NCBI GenBank assembly: GCA_025463965.1
Contig: JAODBN010000132.1
Location: 1 to 8,918 of the forward strand
DNA from: Acidimicrobiaceae bacterium
Lineage (GTDB): Bacteria; Actinomycetota; Acidimicrobiia; Acidimicrobiales; Bog-793
DNA length: 8,918 nt
Direction: 5' to 3'
Shown here: positions 1 to 6,358 of the stretch, one piece after another
Numbering within the stretch: position 1 is the stretch's first letter
Layout of the letters: the number at the start of each line of letters is the position of its first letter
The notes under the pieces: model-generated
Told to the model about the DNA's origin: nothing
The model's input: only the letters and a program-made list of their open reading frames with translations
The model's database searches: none
Made by a program: the position numbers and the translations under genes

Positions 1-1
1 G

Positions 2-625
2 GCCTCCAATTACCTCGTGCCGATGGTGGTCGAGCAGTCGAGCCGAGGCGAACGCTCCTACGACCTCTACTCCCGGCTGCTTCGGGACCGCATCATCTTC
101 ATCGGCACCCCGATCGACGACGCCGTCGCCAACCTCGTCTCCGCCCAGATGCTCTTCCTCGAGTCCGAGGACCAGGAGAAGGACATCAACCTCTACATCA
201 ACTCGCCGGGCGGCGACATCACGGCGCTGTTCGCCATCTACGACACCATGAAGTTCGTCCGCTCGGACAAGTCGACCTTCTGCTTCGGCCAGGCAGCCTC
301 CGCCGCCGCGGTGTTGCTCGCTGCGGGCACCAAGGGCAAGCGCTTTGCTCTGCCCCATGCCCGGGTTCTCCTGCACCAGCCCTACGGCGGTGCTGCGGGA
401 CAGGCCACCGACATCGAGCTGCAGGCCAAAGAGATCCTCCGGATGCGCGACATCCTCAACGAGATGCTCGCCAACGACACGGGCCAGACCGTGGAGAAGA
501 TCCAGCGGGACACCGATCGCGACTTCATCATGAGCGCCGCCGAGGCCCAGGCCTACGGCGTGATCGACGAGGTGATCAGCAGTCGTGAATCGATCGATCC
601 GATGACCGCCGTCGGCGCGGCCTGA
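2..625 (+). CDS. clpP: ATP-dependent Clp protease proteolytic subunit ClpP (5' end outside window)
   Basis: ClpP is the serine peptidase that forms the tetradecameric degradation chamber and works with an AAA+ unfoldase, here presumably ClpX encoded next door. The serine triad is visible. The nucleophile Ser (codon 299-301) lies in GQAASAAA, the His (374-376) in LLHQP, and the Asp (521-523) ends DTDRD; spacing matches E. coli S97/H122/D171. A GTG at 17 would give 202 aa starting MPMVVEQ. However, the frame is open back to base 2 and reads ASNYLVPMVVEQ, and the family N-terminus is typically x-L-V/I-P-x-V-x-E-Q. The real start is therefore probably upstream of the window, and the entry is marked 5'-partial. 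Actinobacteria often carry two clpP genes in tandem; a second copy cannot be judged from here. The stop at 623-625 is followed 21 bp later by clpX, supporting cotranscription. Identity is certain; only the start is open. Confidence 0.97.
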   Translation, partial: ASNYLVPMVVEQSSRGERSYDLYSRLLRDRIIFIGTPIDDAVANLVSAQMLFLESEDQEKDINLYINSPGGDITALFAIYDTMKFVRSDKSTFCFGQAASAAAVLLAAGTKGKRFALPHARVLLHQPYGGAAGQATDIELQAKEILRMRDILNEMLANDTGQTVEKIQRDTDRDFIMSAAEAQAYGVIDEVISSRESIDPMTAVGAA

Positions 626-646
626 TCAGGCCGGAGGGGGAGACAC

Positions 647-1918
647 GTGGCGAAATTCGGTGACGGCGGCGAGCTCGTGAAGTGCAGCTTCTGCGGCAAG
701 TCGCAGAAGCAGGTCAAGAAGCTGATCGCCGGGCCCGGGGTCTACATCTGCGACGAGTGCATCGAGCTGTGCAACGACATCATCGAGGAAGAGCTCTCCG
801 AGACCTCCGAGGTGCGATTTGAAGACCTGCCGAAGCCCCGCGAGATCTTCGAGTTCCTGAACGACTACGTGATCGGCCAGGACCAGGCGAAGAAGATCCT
901 GTCGGTGGCGGTCTACAACCACTACAAGCGGGTCCAGGCCGGCACGACCGAGCAGGACGTCGAGCTCGCCAAGTCGAACATCTTGTTGCTCGGTCCGACC
1001 GGCTGTGGCAAGACCCTCCTGGCACAGACCCTCGCCCGCATGCTGAACGTCCCCTTCGCCATCGCCGACGCCACGGCTCTCACCGAGGCCGGATACGTCG
1101 GCGAAGACGTCGAGAACATCCTTATGAAGCTGATACAGGCCGCCGACTACGACGTCAAAAAGGCCGAGACCGGGATCATCTACATCGACGAGATCGACAA
1201 GATCGCCCGCAAGAGCGAGAACCCCTCGATCACCCGGGATGTCTCGGGAGAGGGCGTCCAGCAGGCGCTGCTGAAGATTCTCGAGGGCACGACGGCCTCG
1301 GTGCCGCCGCAGGGGGGCCGCAAGCATCCCCACCAGGAGTTCATCCAGATCGACACCACGAACATCCTGTTCATCTGCGGCGGAGCGTTCGCCGGGCTGG
1401 ACCGGATCGTCGAGGCCCGCACGGGCCGGGCGGGCATCGGCTTTCGCGCCGACGTGCGCCGGGTGAAGCGCCACGACGAGAGCGCCCTGCTGCACGAGGT
1501 CCTCCCCGAGGACCTCTTGAAGTTCGGCCTGATCCCCGAGTTCGTCGGACGCCTGCCGGTCATCGGGGCGGTGTCGAACCTCGATCAAGAGGCCCTCGTG
1601 CGGATTCTCGTCGAGCCGAAGAACGCCCTCGTGAAGCAGTACCACCGGGTGTTCGAGCTCGATCGGGTCGACCTCGAGATCACCCAGGACGCCCTCGAGG
1701 CCATCTCCGACCAGGCGTTGCTCCGGGGCACAGGAGCCCGTGGCCTGCGAGCGATCCTCGAGGAAGTGCTGCTCGAGGTGATGTACGACCTGCCGAGCAG
1801 GAGCGACGTGGGCCGCTGCGTGGTCGACAAGAAGGTCGTCCTCGAGCGGGTGGCGCCGAGCCTCCTGCCGCGCACGGCGGGCGAGAAGTCCGACCGCCCG
1901 CGCCGTGCGGCGTCCTGA
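647..1918 (+). CDS. clpX: ATP-dependent Clp protease ATP-binding subunit ClpX
   Basis: ClpX is a hexameric AAA+ unfoldase that recognises tagged or damaged substrates and threads them into ClpP. The 423-aa product is full length for the family. The N-terminal zinc-binding domain has paired CxxC motifs (C13-C16 and C35-C38). Walker A is GPTGCGKT at about 116-123, the pore-loop GYVG at 149-152, and Walker B IYIDEID at about 178-184. GIGF (263-266) matches the IGF loop that docks on ClpP. The GLIPEFVGRLPV stretch with its arginine and a C-terminal GARGLR sensor-2 motif are present. The start is GTG at 647, chosen because it gives the canonical N-terminus just before the zinc finger and follows a strong GGAGGGGGAG ribosome binding site at about 633-642. 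It lies 21 bp after clpP, so the two are probably one operon. The C-terminal tail (SDRPRRAAS) is short and basic. Confidence 0.98.
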   Translation: MAKFGDGGELVKCSFCGKSQKQVKKLIAGPGVYICDECIELCNDIIEEELSETSEVRFEDLPKPREIFEFLNDYVIGQDQAKKILSVAVYNHYKRVQAGTTEQDVELAKSNILLLGPTGCGKTLLAQTLARMLNVPFAIADATALTEAGYVGEDVENILMKLIQAADYDVKKAETGIIYIDEIDKIARKSENPSITRDVSGEGVQQALLKILEGTTASVPPQGGRKHPHQEFIQIDTTNILFICGGAFAGLDRIVEARTGRAGIGFRADVRRVKRHDESALLHEVLPEDLLKFGLIPEFVGRLPVIGAVSNLDQEALVRILVEPKNALVKQYHRVFELDRVDLEITQDALEAISDQALLRGTGARGLRAILEEVLLEVMYDLPSRSDVGRCVVDKKVVLERVAPSLLPRTAGEKSDRPRRAAS

Positions 1919-3308
1919 CGAAGGAGGCCGGAGCGCCGGGGAGCACCCGGCACCCCACGGTCCCTCCCTCGGGGACGTCCTCGCCTGGCTCGACCACCAC
2001 GTAAACCTCGAGGCGATCGAGGCCGGCCACGCTGGTCGTGCGGCCGAGCCGGACCTGTCCCGCATCCGAGCCCTCCTCTCCGCCATGGGCGACCCCCAGG
2101 TCGGCTACCCCGTCCTGCAGGTGACCGGGACCAACGGCAAAGGCTCGACGACTCGGATCGCGACCGCCCTGCTCGAGGCCCAAGGTCTCGCCGTCGGCAG
2201 CTACACGAGCCCCCATCTCGAGCGCCTGAACGAGCGGATCGCCTTCGGCGGTGAGCCGATCGGCGACGATGCCCTCGCCGAGGTGCTCGGCTCGGTGGAG
2301 GAGCTCGAGCGGTTCCTGCTCGGAAGCGGAGGGGCCCGACGGGTCCTCGACGAGCCGCCCACCTGGTTCGAGCTGATGACCGCCACCGCCTACCGCTACT
2401 TCGCCGACGTGGCGGTCGAGGCCGCCGTGGTGGAGGTCGGCATGGGCGGGCGCTTCGACGCCACCAACGTGGCGAACGCCGCGGTGGCCGCGGTGACCAA
2501 CGTCGAGCTCGACCACGTCGAGATCCTCGGTCCGACCCGTCTGCACATCGCCCGGGAGAAGGCCGGCATCATCAAGGCCGGCTCGATCGTCGTGGTCGGC
2601 GAGGAGGACCCCGAGATCGTCGAGGTCTTCGCCGAGGAAGGTCACCGGGTCGGCGCCGAGGCGTTGTGGCGGCGAGAGGTGGACTTCGCGGTCACCGAGA
2701 ACCATTTGGCGCACGGTGGCCGACTGCTCGACCTGCGCACGCCGGGGGCGAGCTATGACGACGTCTACCTCGCCCTTCACGGTCCCCACCAGGGAGAGAA
2801 CGCCTCAGTGGCGCTCGCCGCGGTGGAGGCCTTCTTCGGCTCGCCTCTCGACGCAGAGGTCGTGGCCGAGGCGTTCGCCTCCGTGCGCGTGCCCGGTCGC
2901 CTCGAGGTGATGGCCAGGCGCCCCCTCGTGCTCTTGGACGGGGCGCACAACGTCGCCGGCGCGCAGGCCCTCGGGGCGGCCCTGAGCGATGACTTCGCCG
3001 GCGCTGACAAGGTCGTGGTCGTGCTCGGCTGCCTGCGCGGGCGCGACCCCGCGGCGCTGCTCGCGGGGATCGGTCCCGAGCGGGTGAGCCTCGTGGTCGC
3101 CTGTCAGGCGCCCTCGCCACGAGCGCTTCCCGCCGAGGAGGTGGCAGCGGCCGCCAGAGGGCTGGAACTGGCGACCCAGGTGGCCGACGAGGTGGGCGAT
3201 GCCCTCGAGATCGCTCGCCAGGCCGCCACCGAGGACGACATCGTGCTCGTCACCGGCTCGCTCTACGTCGTGGGAGAGGCCCGCGCCCTGTTGCGCAGGG
3301 GTCGCTGA
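1905..3308 (+). CDS. folC: Folylpolyglutamate synthase / dihydrofolate synthase FolC (Mur ligase family)
   Basis: FolC adds glutamate to dihydropteroate and/or folates using ATP, retaining cofactors for one-carbon metabolism in the cytoplasm. The 467-aa product has the family signatures: DVLAWLDHHVNLE near residue 24, the P-loop VTGTNGKGST at 73-82, YTSPHLERLNERI at about 100-112, and VEVGMGGRFDATN. The segment LDHVEILGPTRLHIAREKAGI carries the lysine (K219) that is carbamylated in characterised family members. GPHQGENASVAL follows, and DGAHN at 345-349 lies in the C-terminal ligase domain. The start is unusual. The only in-frame standard start upstream of the conserved N-terminus is GTG 1905, which overlaps clpX by 14 bp and has no clear Shine-Dalgarno sequence. 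A strong AAGGAGG (1921-1927) lies just inside the ORF with no start after it. Whether the enzyme is bifunctional (dihydrofolate synthase plus polyglutamylation) cannot be decided from the sequence. Confidence 0.95.
   Translation: MRRPDEGGRSAGEHPAPHGPSLGDVLAWLDHHVNLEAIEAGHAGRAAEPDLSRIRALLSAMGDPQVGYPVLQVTGTNGKGSTTRIATALLEAQGLAVGSYTSPHLERLNERIAFGGEPIGDDALAEVLGSVEELERFLLGSGGARRVLDEPPTWFELMTATAYRYFADVAVEAAVVEVGMGGRFDATNVANAAVAAVTNVELDHVEILGPTRLHIAREKAGIIKAGSIVVVGEEDPEIVEVFAEEGHRVGAEALWRREVDFAVTENHLAHGGRLLDLRTPGASYDDVYLALHGPHQGENASVALAAVEAFFGSPLDAEVVAEAFASVRVPGRLEVMARRPLVLLDGAHNVAGAQALGAALSDDFAGADKVVVVLGCLRGRDPAALLAGIGPERVSLVVACQAPSPRALPAEEVAAAARGLELATQVADEVGDALEIARQAATEDDIVLVTGSLYVVGEARALLRRGR
1921..1927 (+). 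promoter_or_regulatory. Strong Shine-Dalgarno-like AAGGAGG with no start codon after it
   Basis: AAGGAGG, fully complementary to the 16S anti-Shine-Dalgarno core, lies 3 bp after the clpX stop. That is where a ribosome binding site for the next gene would normally sit. No ATG, GTG or TTG occurs in any frame in the following 60 or so bases, so it cannot serve folC in the usual way. It may hold ribosomes that finish clpX and favour re-initiation at GTG 1905, or it may be a leftover from an older gene arrangement. Confidence 0.5.
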
Positions 3309-3321
3309 GCCCGCTGCGAGG

Positions 3322-3350
3322 TGGTCCGGACCGCCCCGGATGAGTAGGGT
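3322..3350 (+). promoter_or_regulatory. Candidate promoter for ndk, giving a very short or absent leader
   Basis: A TANNNT-type -10 (TAGGGT, 3345-3350) lies 10 bp before the ndk ATG, with a weak -35-like TGGTCC (3322-3327) 17 bp upstream. Transcription would start about 0-4 bases before the ATG at 3361. No purine-rich Shine-Dalgarno sequence is present in the 12 bases before the ATG, which fits a leaderless or near-leaderless mRNA, common in actinobacteria. The -35 box overlaps the 10-bp palindrome GGTCCGGACC at 3323-3332. The match is to short, weak motifs only. Confidence 0.35.
3323..3332. repeat. 10-bp perfect palindrome GGTCCGGACC upstream of ndk
   Basis: GGTCCGGACC is a perfect inverted repeat in the folC-ndk gap, overlapping the putative -35 element. 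Its first nine bases recur at 3856-3864 upstream of mreB. It could be an operator, but short GC palindromes are frequent by chance in DNA of this composition. Confidence 0.3.
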
Positions 3351-3360
3351 CCATCCGGCC

Positions 3361-3771
3361 ATGAACCAGACTCTTGTAATCTGCAAGCCCGATGCCGTCG
3401 AACGCGGCCTCGTGGGCACCATCCTCGAGCGCTTCGAACGCAAGGGACTCAGCCTCGTGCGGGGCGAGCTCCGGCTCATCGACGCCGAGCTCGCCAGGCG
3501 TCACTACGCCGAGCACGCCGAGCGTCCCTTCTTCGGGGAGCTCGTGACCTTCATCACCCGCTCGCCGTCGTTCGTCTTCGTGCTCGAAGGACCCCAGGAC
3601 ACCTGGCGGATCGTGCGCACCCTGATGGGGCCCACCAACCCCGCCGACGCCCCACCCGGCACGATTCGCGGCGACTTCGGCACGCTGACCTCGGAGAACC
3701 TGGTCCACGGCTCGGACGGACCGGAGTCCGCGGCCCGCGAGATCGGGCTCTTCTTTCCTGGCGTATCCTGA
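3361..3771 (+). CDS. ndk: Nucleoside diphosphate kinase
   Basis: Ndk transfers the gamma phosphate from a nucleoside triphosphate to a diphosphate through a phosphohistidine, balancing NTP and dNTP pools in the cytoplasm. The 136-aa product is of usual length. It starts NQTLVICKPDAVERGL, the canonical first strand with the conserved KPD. It continues with RTLMGPTNPADAPPGTIRGDFG and NLVHGSDGPESA, where H116 is the catalytic histidine. The second serine of the usual HGSDS motif is glycine here (G120), a mild variation. ATG 3361 is chosen because it yields exactly the family N-terminus; an in-frame upstream start at 3199 would add 54 unrelated residues inside folC. It sits 52 bp after folC and 132 bp before mreB, as in related actinobacterial clusters. 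It may be read from folC or from its own promoter (see 3322-3350). Confidence 0.97.
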   Translation: MNQTLVICKPDAVERGLVGTILERFERKGLSLVRGELRLIDAELARRHYAEHAERPFFGELVTFITRSPSFVFVLEGPQDTWRIVRTLMGPTNPADAPPGTIRGDFGTLTSENLVHGSDGPESAAREIGLFFPGVS

Positions 3772-3807
3772 GGGCGGTGTCCCGCATCCGGCCGCTCGGG
3801 TCGGATT

Positions 3808-3850
3808 AGGTAAGGGCGCCTTGTCCGCCCCACCGGTGTTCCCCTAACCT
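3808..3850. repeat. Imperfect inverted repeat in the ndk-mreB gap
   Basis: AGGTAAGGG (3808-3816) and CCCTAACCT (3842-3850) are inverted copies with 8 of 9 positions matching. They are separated by 25 bases that contain the perfect palindrome CACCGGTG (3831-3838). The right arm overlaps the putative mreB -10 element. This could be an operator for mreB or a weak structure after ndk. There is no T-run directly after it, so it does not look like a classic terminator. Confidence 0.3.
3821..3850 (+). promoter_or_regulatory. Candidate promoter for the mreBCD-mrdA operon
   Basis: TTGTCC (3821-3826) and TAACCT (3845-3850), 18 bp apart, resemble a housekeeping sigma-factor promoter with a TANNNT -10. 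Predicted transcription start is near 3856-3858, giving a leader of about 46-48 bases before the mreB ATG at 3904. The 132-bp gap is the longest between mapped genes before 8512, so a promoter here is expected. The assignment rests on motif matching by eye. Confidence 0.45.
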
Positions 3851-3888
3851 TTCGCGGTCCGGACTGCACTTTTCTCGGTCCGGTATGC
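3850..3888. repeat. Imperfect direct repeat with exact 21-bp period before mreB
   Basis: Two 18-bp units at 3850-3867 and 3871-3888 share TTTC-n-CGGTCCGG-nn-TGC, 15 of 18 positions. Their start-to-start distance is exactly 21 bp, two helical turns. They fall at or just after the predicted transcription start, in the mreB leader. This is the geometry of a tandem operator bound on one DNA face. No known regulator is recognised from the motif. Confidence 0.4.
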
Positions 3889-3903
3889 GAGCTGGAGCTG
3901 CAC

Positions 3904-4935
3904 ATGCGCGACAACACCTTCGGATTCGTCGGCCGCGACATGGCCGTGGACCTCGGCACGGCCAACACGTTGGTCTACGTGCGCGGCAAGGGGATCGTGC
4001 TCAACGAACCCTCGGTCGTCGCCATCAACGTGAAAGACGGGCATCCCCTCGCCGTCGGCGCTGAGGCGAAGCGGATGATTGGTCGCACGCCGAGCAATAT
4101 TCAGGCGATCCGCCCCCTCAAGGACGGGGTCATCGCGGACTTCGAGGTCTGCGAGATGATGCTCCGCTACTTCATCCGCCGGGTGCACCCCCGTCGCTTC
4201 TCCAAGCCGCGCATGGTCATCTGCGTGCCTTCGGGCATCACGGGCGTGGAAAAGCGTGCCGTGCAGGAGGCGGCCGAGTTCGCCGGGGCGCGCAAGGCCT
4301 ACATCATCGAGGAGCCGATGGCCGCGGCGATCGGCGCTGGGCTCCCGATCCACGAGCCGACCGGCAACATGGTCGTGGACATCGGCGGCGGCACCACCGA
4401 GGTGGCGGTCATCTCCCTCGGCGGCATCGTCACCAGCCAGTCGATCCGCATCGGCGGCGACGAGCTCGACGAGGCGATCATCTCCTTTGTGAAAAAGGAG
4501 TACAGCCTGGCGCTCGGCGACCGAACCGCCGAGGAGATCAAGATGGCGCTCGGCTCGGCCTGCGACCTCGAGGAGGAGCTCCACGCGGAGATCCGTGGCC
4601 GCGACCTCGTGAGCGGGCTGCCGAAGACGATCGTCACCTCCACCAAGGACATCCGCCGGGCGATCGAGGAGCCACTCGCCGCCATCATCGACGCGGTGAA
4701 GGTCACCCTCGACAAGACCCCGCCGGAGCTGTCGGCGGACATCATGACCCAGGGCATCGTCCTCACCGGCGGGGGAGCGCTGCTGCACGGCCTCGACGTC
4801 CGCCTGCAGGCCGAGACCAGCATGCCCATCGTCGTGGCGCCGGATCCGCTCAACTGCGTGGCCCTTGGCAGCGGCATGTGCCTCGAGGAGTTCGAGGCGC
4901 TGCGCCAGGTGCTGGTGTCCTCCTCGGACCGCTGA
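3904..4935 (+). CDS. mreB: Rod shape-determining protein MreB (bacterial actin homologue)
   Basis: MreB polymerises with ATP into filaments under the membrane and positions the elongation machinery. The 343-aa product is full length. It shows the actin-fold motifs: phosphate-1 DLGTANTLVY at 16-25, phosphate-2 VVDIGGGTTEVAVIS at about 157-171, EEPMAAAIGAG, and the adenosine motif LTGGGALLHGLD starting at residue 287. The first residues (MRDNTFGFVGRDMAV) could contribute to membrane contact. ATG 3904 is chosen because it precedes the phosphate-1 motif by the normal distance and has GGAG at 3894-3897. It heads a tightly spaced cluster with mreC 19 bp on. Presence of MreB with MreC, MreD and PBP2 suggests lateral-wall (rod-type) growth, unlike polar-growing actinobacteria that have lost these genes. 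Confidence 0.98.
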   Translation: MRDNTFGFVGRDMAVDLGTANTLVYVRGKGIVLNEPSVVAINVKDGHPLAVGAEAKRMIGRTPSNIQAIRPLKDGVIADFEVCEMMLRYFIRRVHPRRFSKPRMVICVPSGITGVEKRAVQEAAEFAGARKAYIIEEPMAAAIGAGLPIHEPTGNMVVDIGGGTTEVAVISLGGIVTSQSIRIGGDELDEAIISFVKKEYSLALGDRTAEEIKMALGSACDLEEELHAEIRGRDLVSGLPKTIVTSTKDIRRAIEEPLAAIIDAVKVTLDKTPPELSADIMTQGIVLTGGGALLHGLDVRLQAETSMPIVVAPDPLNCVALGSGMCLEEFEALRQVLVSSSDR

Positions 4936-4954
4936 TTCGCGCGGGTTAGGCCCC

Positions 4955-5806
4955 GTGGCGACCACCCGACGTACCAGTCAGCGGGTAACCCTGCTGATGC
5001 TCGTGCTCGTCTCGGTGACGGTGCTCACCTTGGACTACCACGGTGAGGCCAACCGGGCGATCACGAGGGTCCGAAACGGGATCGGCGACGGGCTCTCTCC
5101 AGTGCAGCGCGCCGTCGCGTACGTGCTTCATCCGATCGGCGACGCCGTCGCCGGGGCCTTCCGCTACGGATCGGTCCAGGCCCAGAACCAGGCGCTCCAG
5201 AACCAGATCGGTCGCCTGAACCAGTCCGTGGCCGCGGACGACCAGGCGAGCGCCGAGTACAAGGCGCTGATCCGTCTGGACGGGCTGCCGTTCTTCCAGA
5301 ACATCCATCACCTCGATGCCATCGTGCTGTCCGGGCCGACGTCGGACTTCGAGTACACGATCCAGATCGACCGGGGCACTGCCTCAGGCGTCGCCGTCGG
5401 CATGCCGGTCGTCGGCGGCCGGGGCTTCGTCGGCACAGTGGTCTCAGCGGGAAGCGACCAGTCGACGGTGCGGCTCCTTCAAGACAGCCGAAGCGCCGTG
5501 GGTGTACGCATCGGGCAGAGCCAGACGAGCGGCGACGTCGGCGTGGTGAGCGGCCAAGGACGCCAGAGCGACCTGTCCGTGCAGCTGTTCGCGAGTTCCG
5601 GTCTGGTACGCAAGGGCGAGGCGGCCGTCACGAGCGGCACCTCTTCTTCGGGGGTCTCCGCGTACCCCGCCGGCATCCCCGTGGCTACGGTGAGCGGCGT
5701 GCGCTCCAGCTCCGCCGGCCTCGATCAGACGGTCTCGCTCACGCCCGTGGTGGATCCCTCCGCACTGCAGTACGTGGCGGTCCTTTTGTGGACCCCGCCC
5801 GCCTGA
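4955..5806 (+). CDS. mreC: Rod shape-determining protein MreC
   Basis: MreC is a bitopic protein whose extracytoplasmic domain binds and activates PBP2 in the elongasome. The 283-aa product has a short basic N-terminus (RRTSQR) and one membrane segment at about residues 11-26. A helical, Q/N-rich coiled-coil region at about 73-105 is followed by the beta-rich MreC core: QIDRGTASGVAVGMPVVGG, FVGTVVSAGSDQSTVRLLQD, then a second half beginning near GDVGVVSG. The start is GTG 4955, with a weak GGTTAGG 4-10 bases upstream. An earlier in-frame ATG at 4865 would overlap mreB by 71 bp and prepend a Cys/Arg-rich tail typical of out-of-frame reading, so it is rejected. The gene lies 19 bp after mreB and 12 bp before mreD, which supports one operon. 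Confidence 0.95.
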   Translation: MATTRRTSQRVTLLMLVLVSVTVLTLDYHGEANRAITRVRNGIGDGLSPVQRAVAYVLHPIGDAVAGAFRYGSVQAQNQALQNQIGRLNQSVAADDQASAEYKALIRLDGLPFFQNIHHLDAIVLSGPTSDFEYTIQIDRGTASGVAVGMPVVGGRGFVGTVVSAGSDQSTVRLLQDSRSAVGVRIGQSQTSGDVGVVSGQGRQSDLSVQLFASSGLVRKGEAAVTSGTSSSGVSAYPAGIPVATVSGVRSSSAGLDQTVSLTPVVDPSALQYVAVLLWTPPA

Positions 5807-5818
5807 GCGGCGGCGGAG

Positions 5819-6358
5819 ATGACGGTCGTCAATTGGTCGCGGCTGGCCCTGCTGCTCATCGCGGCGCTCGTGCTGCAGGTGGCGGTGGTCGACCAGGTGC
5901 TCGTGGCCGGTGACCACGCCGACTTGATGGTGCTGCTGGCAGCGGCCGGGGGCCTCGTCGGAGGGCCCCAGCGCGGCGCGGTGGTGGGTTTTTGCACGGG
6001 ATTGTTCGCCGACCTGGTGCTCCCGACCCCTTACGGCCTCTCGCTGCTCACCTTCGTCCTGCTGGGCTTCGTCGCCGGCCTCGTGCGCAACAGCACCGCA
6101 GGGCGCGACTCTCCCGGCTCGACGGTGCTCTTGTGCGTCATCGGCGGCGCAGTCGGCACCCTTGGCTTCGCGGTGATCGCTGCCCTCGTCGGCCAGCCCG
6201 GCATGCTCCGCCAGGCGACCCTCGCGGTGGCGATCGTCACCGTCGGAGGTCTCGTCCTCGCCTGGCCGGCGCTGCGCGCGGTGAGCTGGGCGCTGGCGGG
6301 CACCCGCAGGACCGCCGAGCGCTACGCCGTGCCGAGCGGGGGGAGCGCGGCCTCGTGA
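5819..6358 (+). CDS. mreD: Rod shape-determining protein MreD
   Basis: MreD is a small integral membrane protein of the elongation complex. The 179-aa product is very hydrophobic, with about five to six predicted membrane segments (roughly 8-27, 34-52, 54-70, 73-90, 104-124, 134-158). It contains the family's most recognisable stretch, GFCTGLFADLVLPTPYGL, resembling the Gxx-G-xx-DL-xx-xPxGL pattern. Sequence conservation in MreD is low, so the call also rests on position between mreC and mrdA. ATG 5819 has GGCGGAG just upstream. The stop TGA (6356-6358) overlaps the GTG start of the PBP2 gene, so translation is probably coupled. Confidence 0.92.
   Translation: MTVVNWSRLALLLIAALVLQVAVVDQVLVAGDHADLMVLLAAAGGLVGGPQRGAVVGFCTGLFADLVLPTPYGLSLLTFVLLGFVAGLVRNSTAGRDSPGSTVLLCVIGGAVGTLGFAVIAALVGQPGMLRQATLAVAIVTVGGLVLAWPALRAVSWALAGTRRTAERYAVPSGGSAAS

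Noticed and set aside
626..2086. Long minus-strand ORF (486 codons) opposite clpX
   Set aside because: It is the antisense shadow of clpX, whose motifs are complete. Its product is low-complexity, rich in L, D, R, G and V, with no recognisable family.
4865..4954. Longer MreC start within mreB
   Set aside because: It would add 30 Cys/Arg/Ser-rich residues before the membrane anchor. GTG 4955 gives a normal MreC N-terminus.
3844..4965. Minus-strand ORF of 373 codons opposite mreB
   Set aside because: Shadow of mreB; composition is H/D/R/L-rich with no domain motifs.
5992..6354. N-terminal extension of PBP2 from a GTG/ATG-type start inside mreD
   Set aside because: The extra 121 residues are Arg/Pro-rich out-of-frame translation of mreD. 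GTG 6355 has a good ribosome binding site and the expected GTGA overlap.
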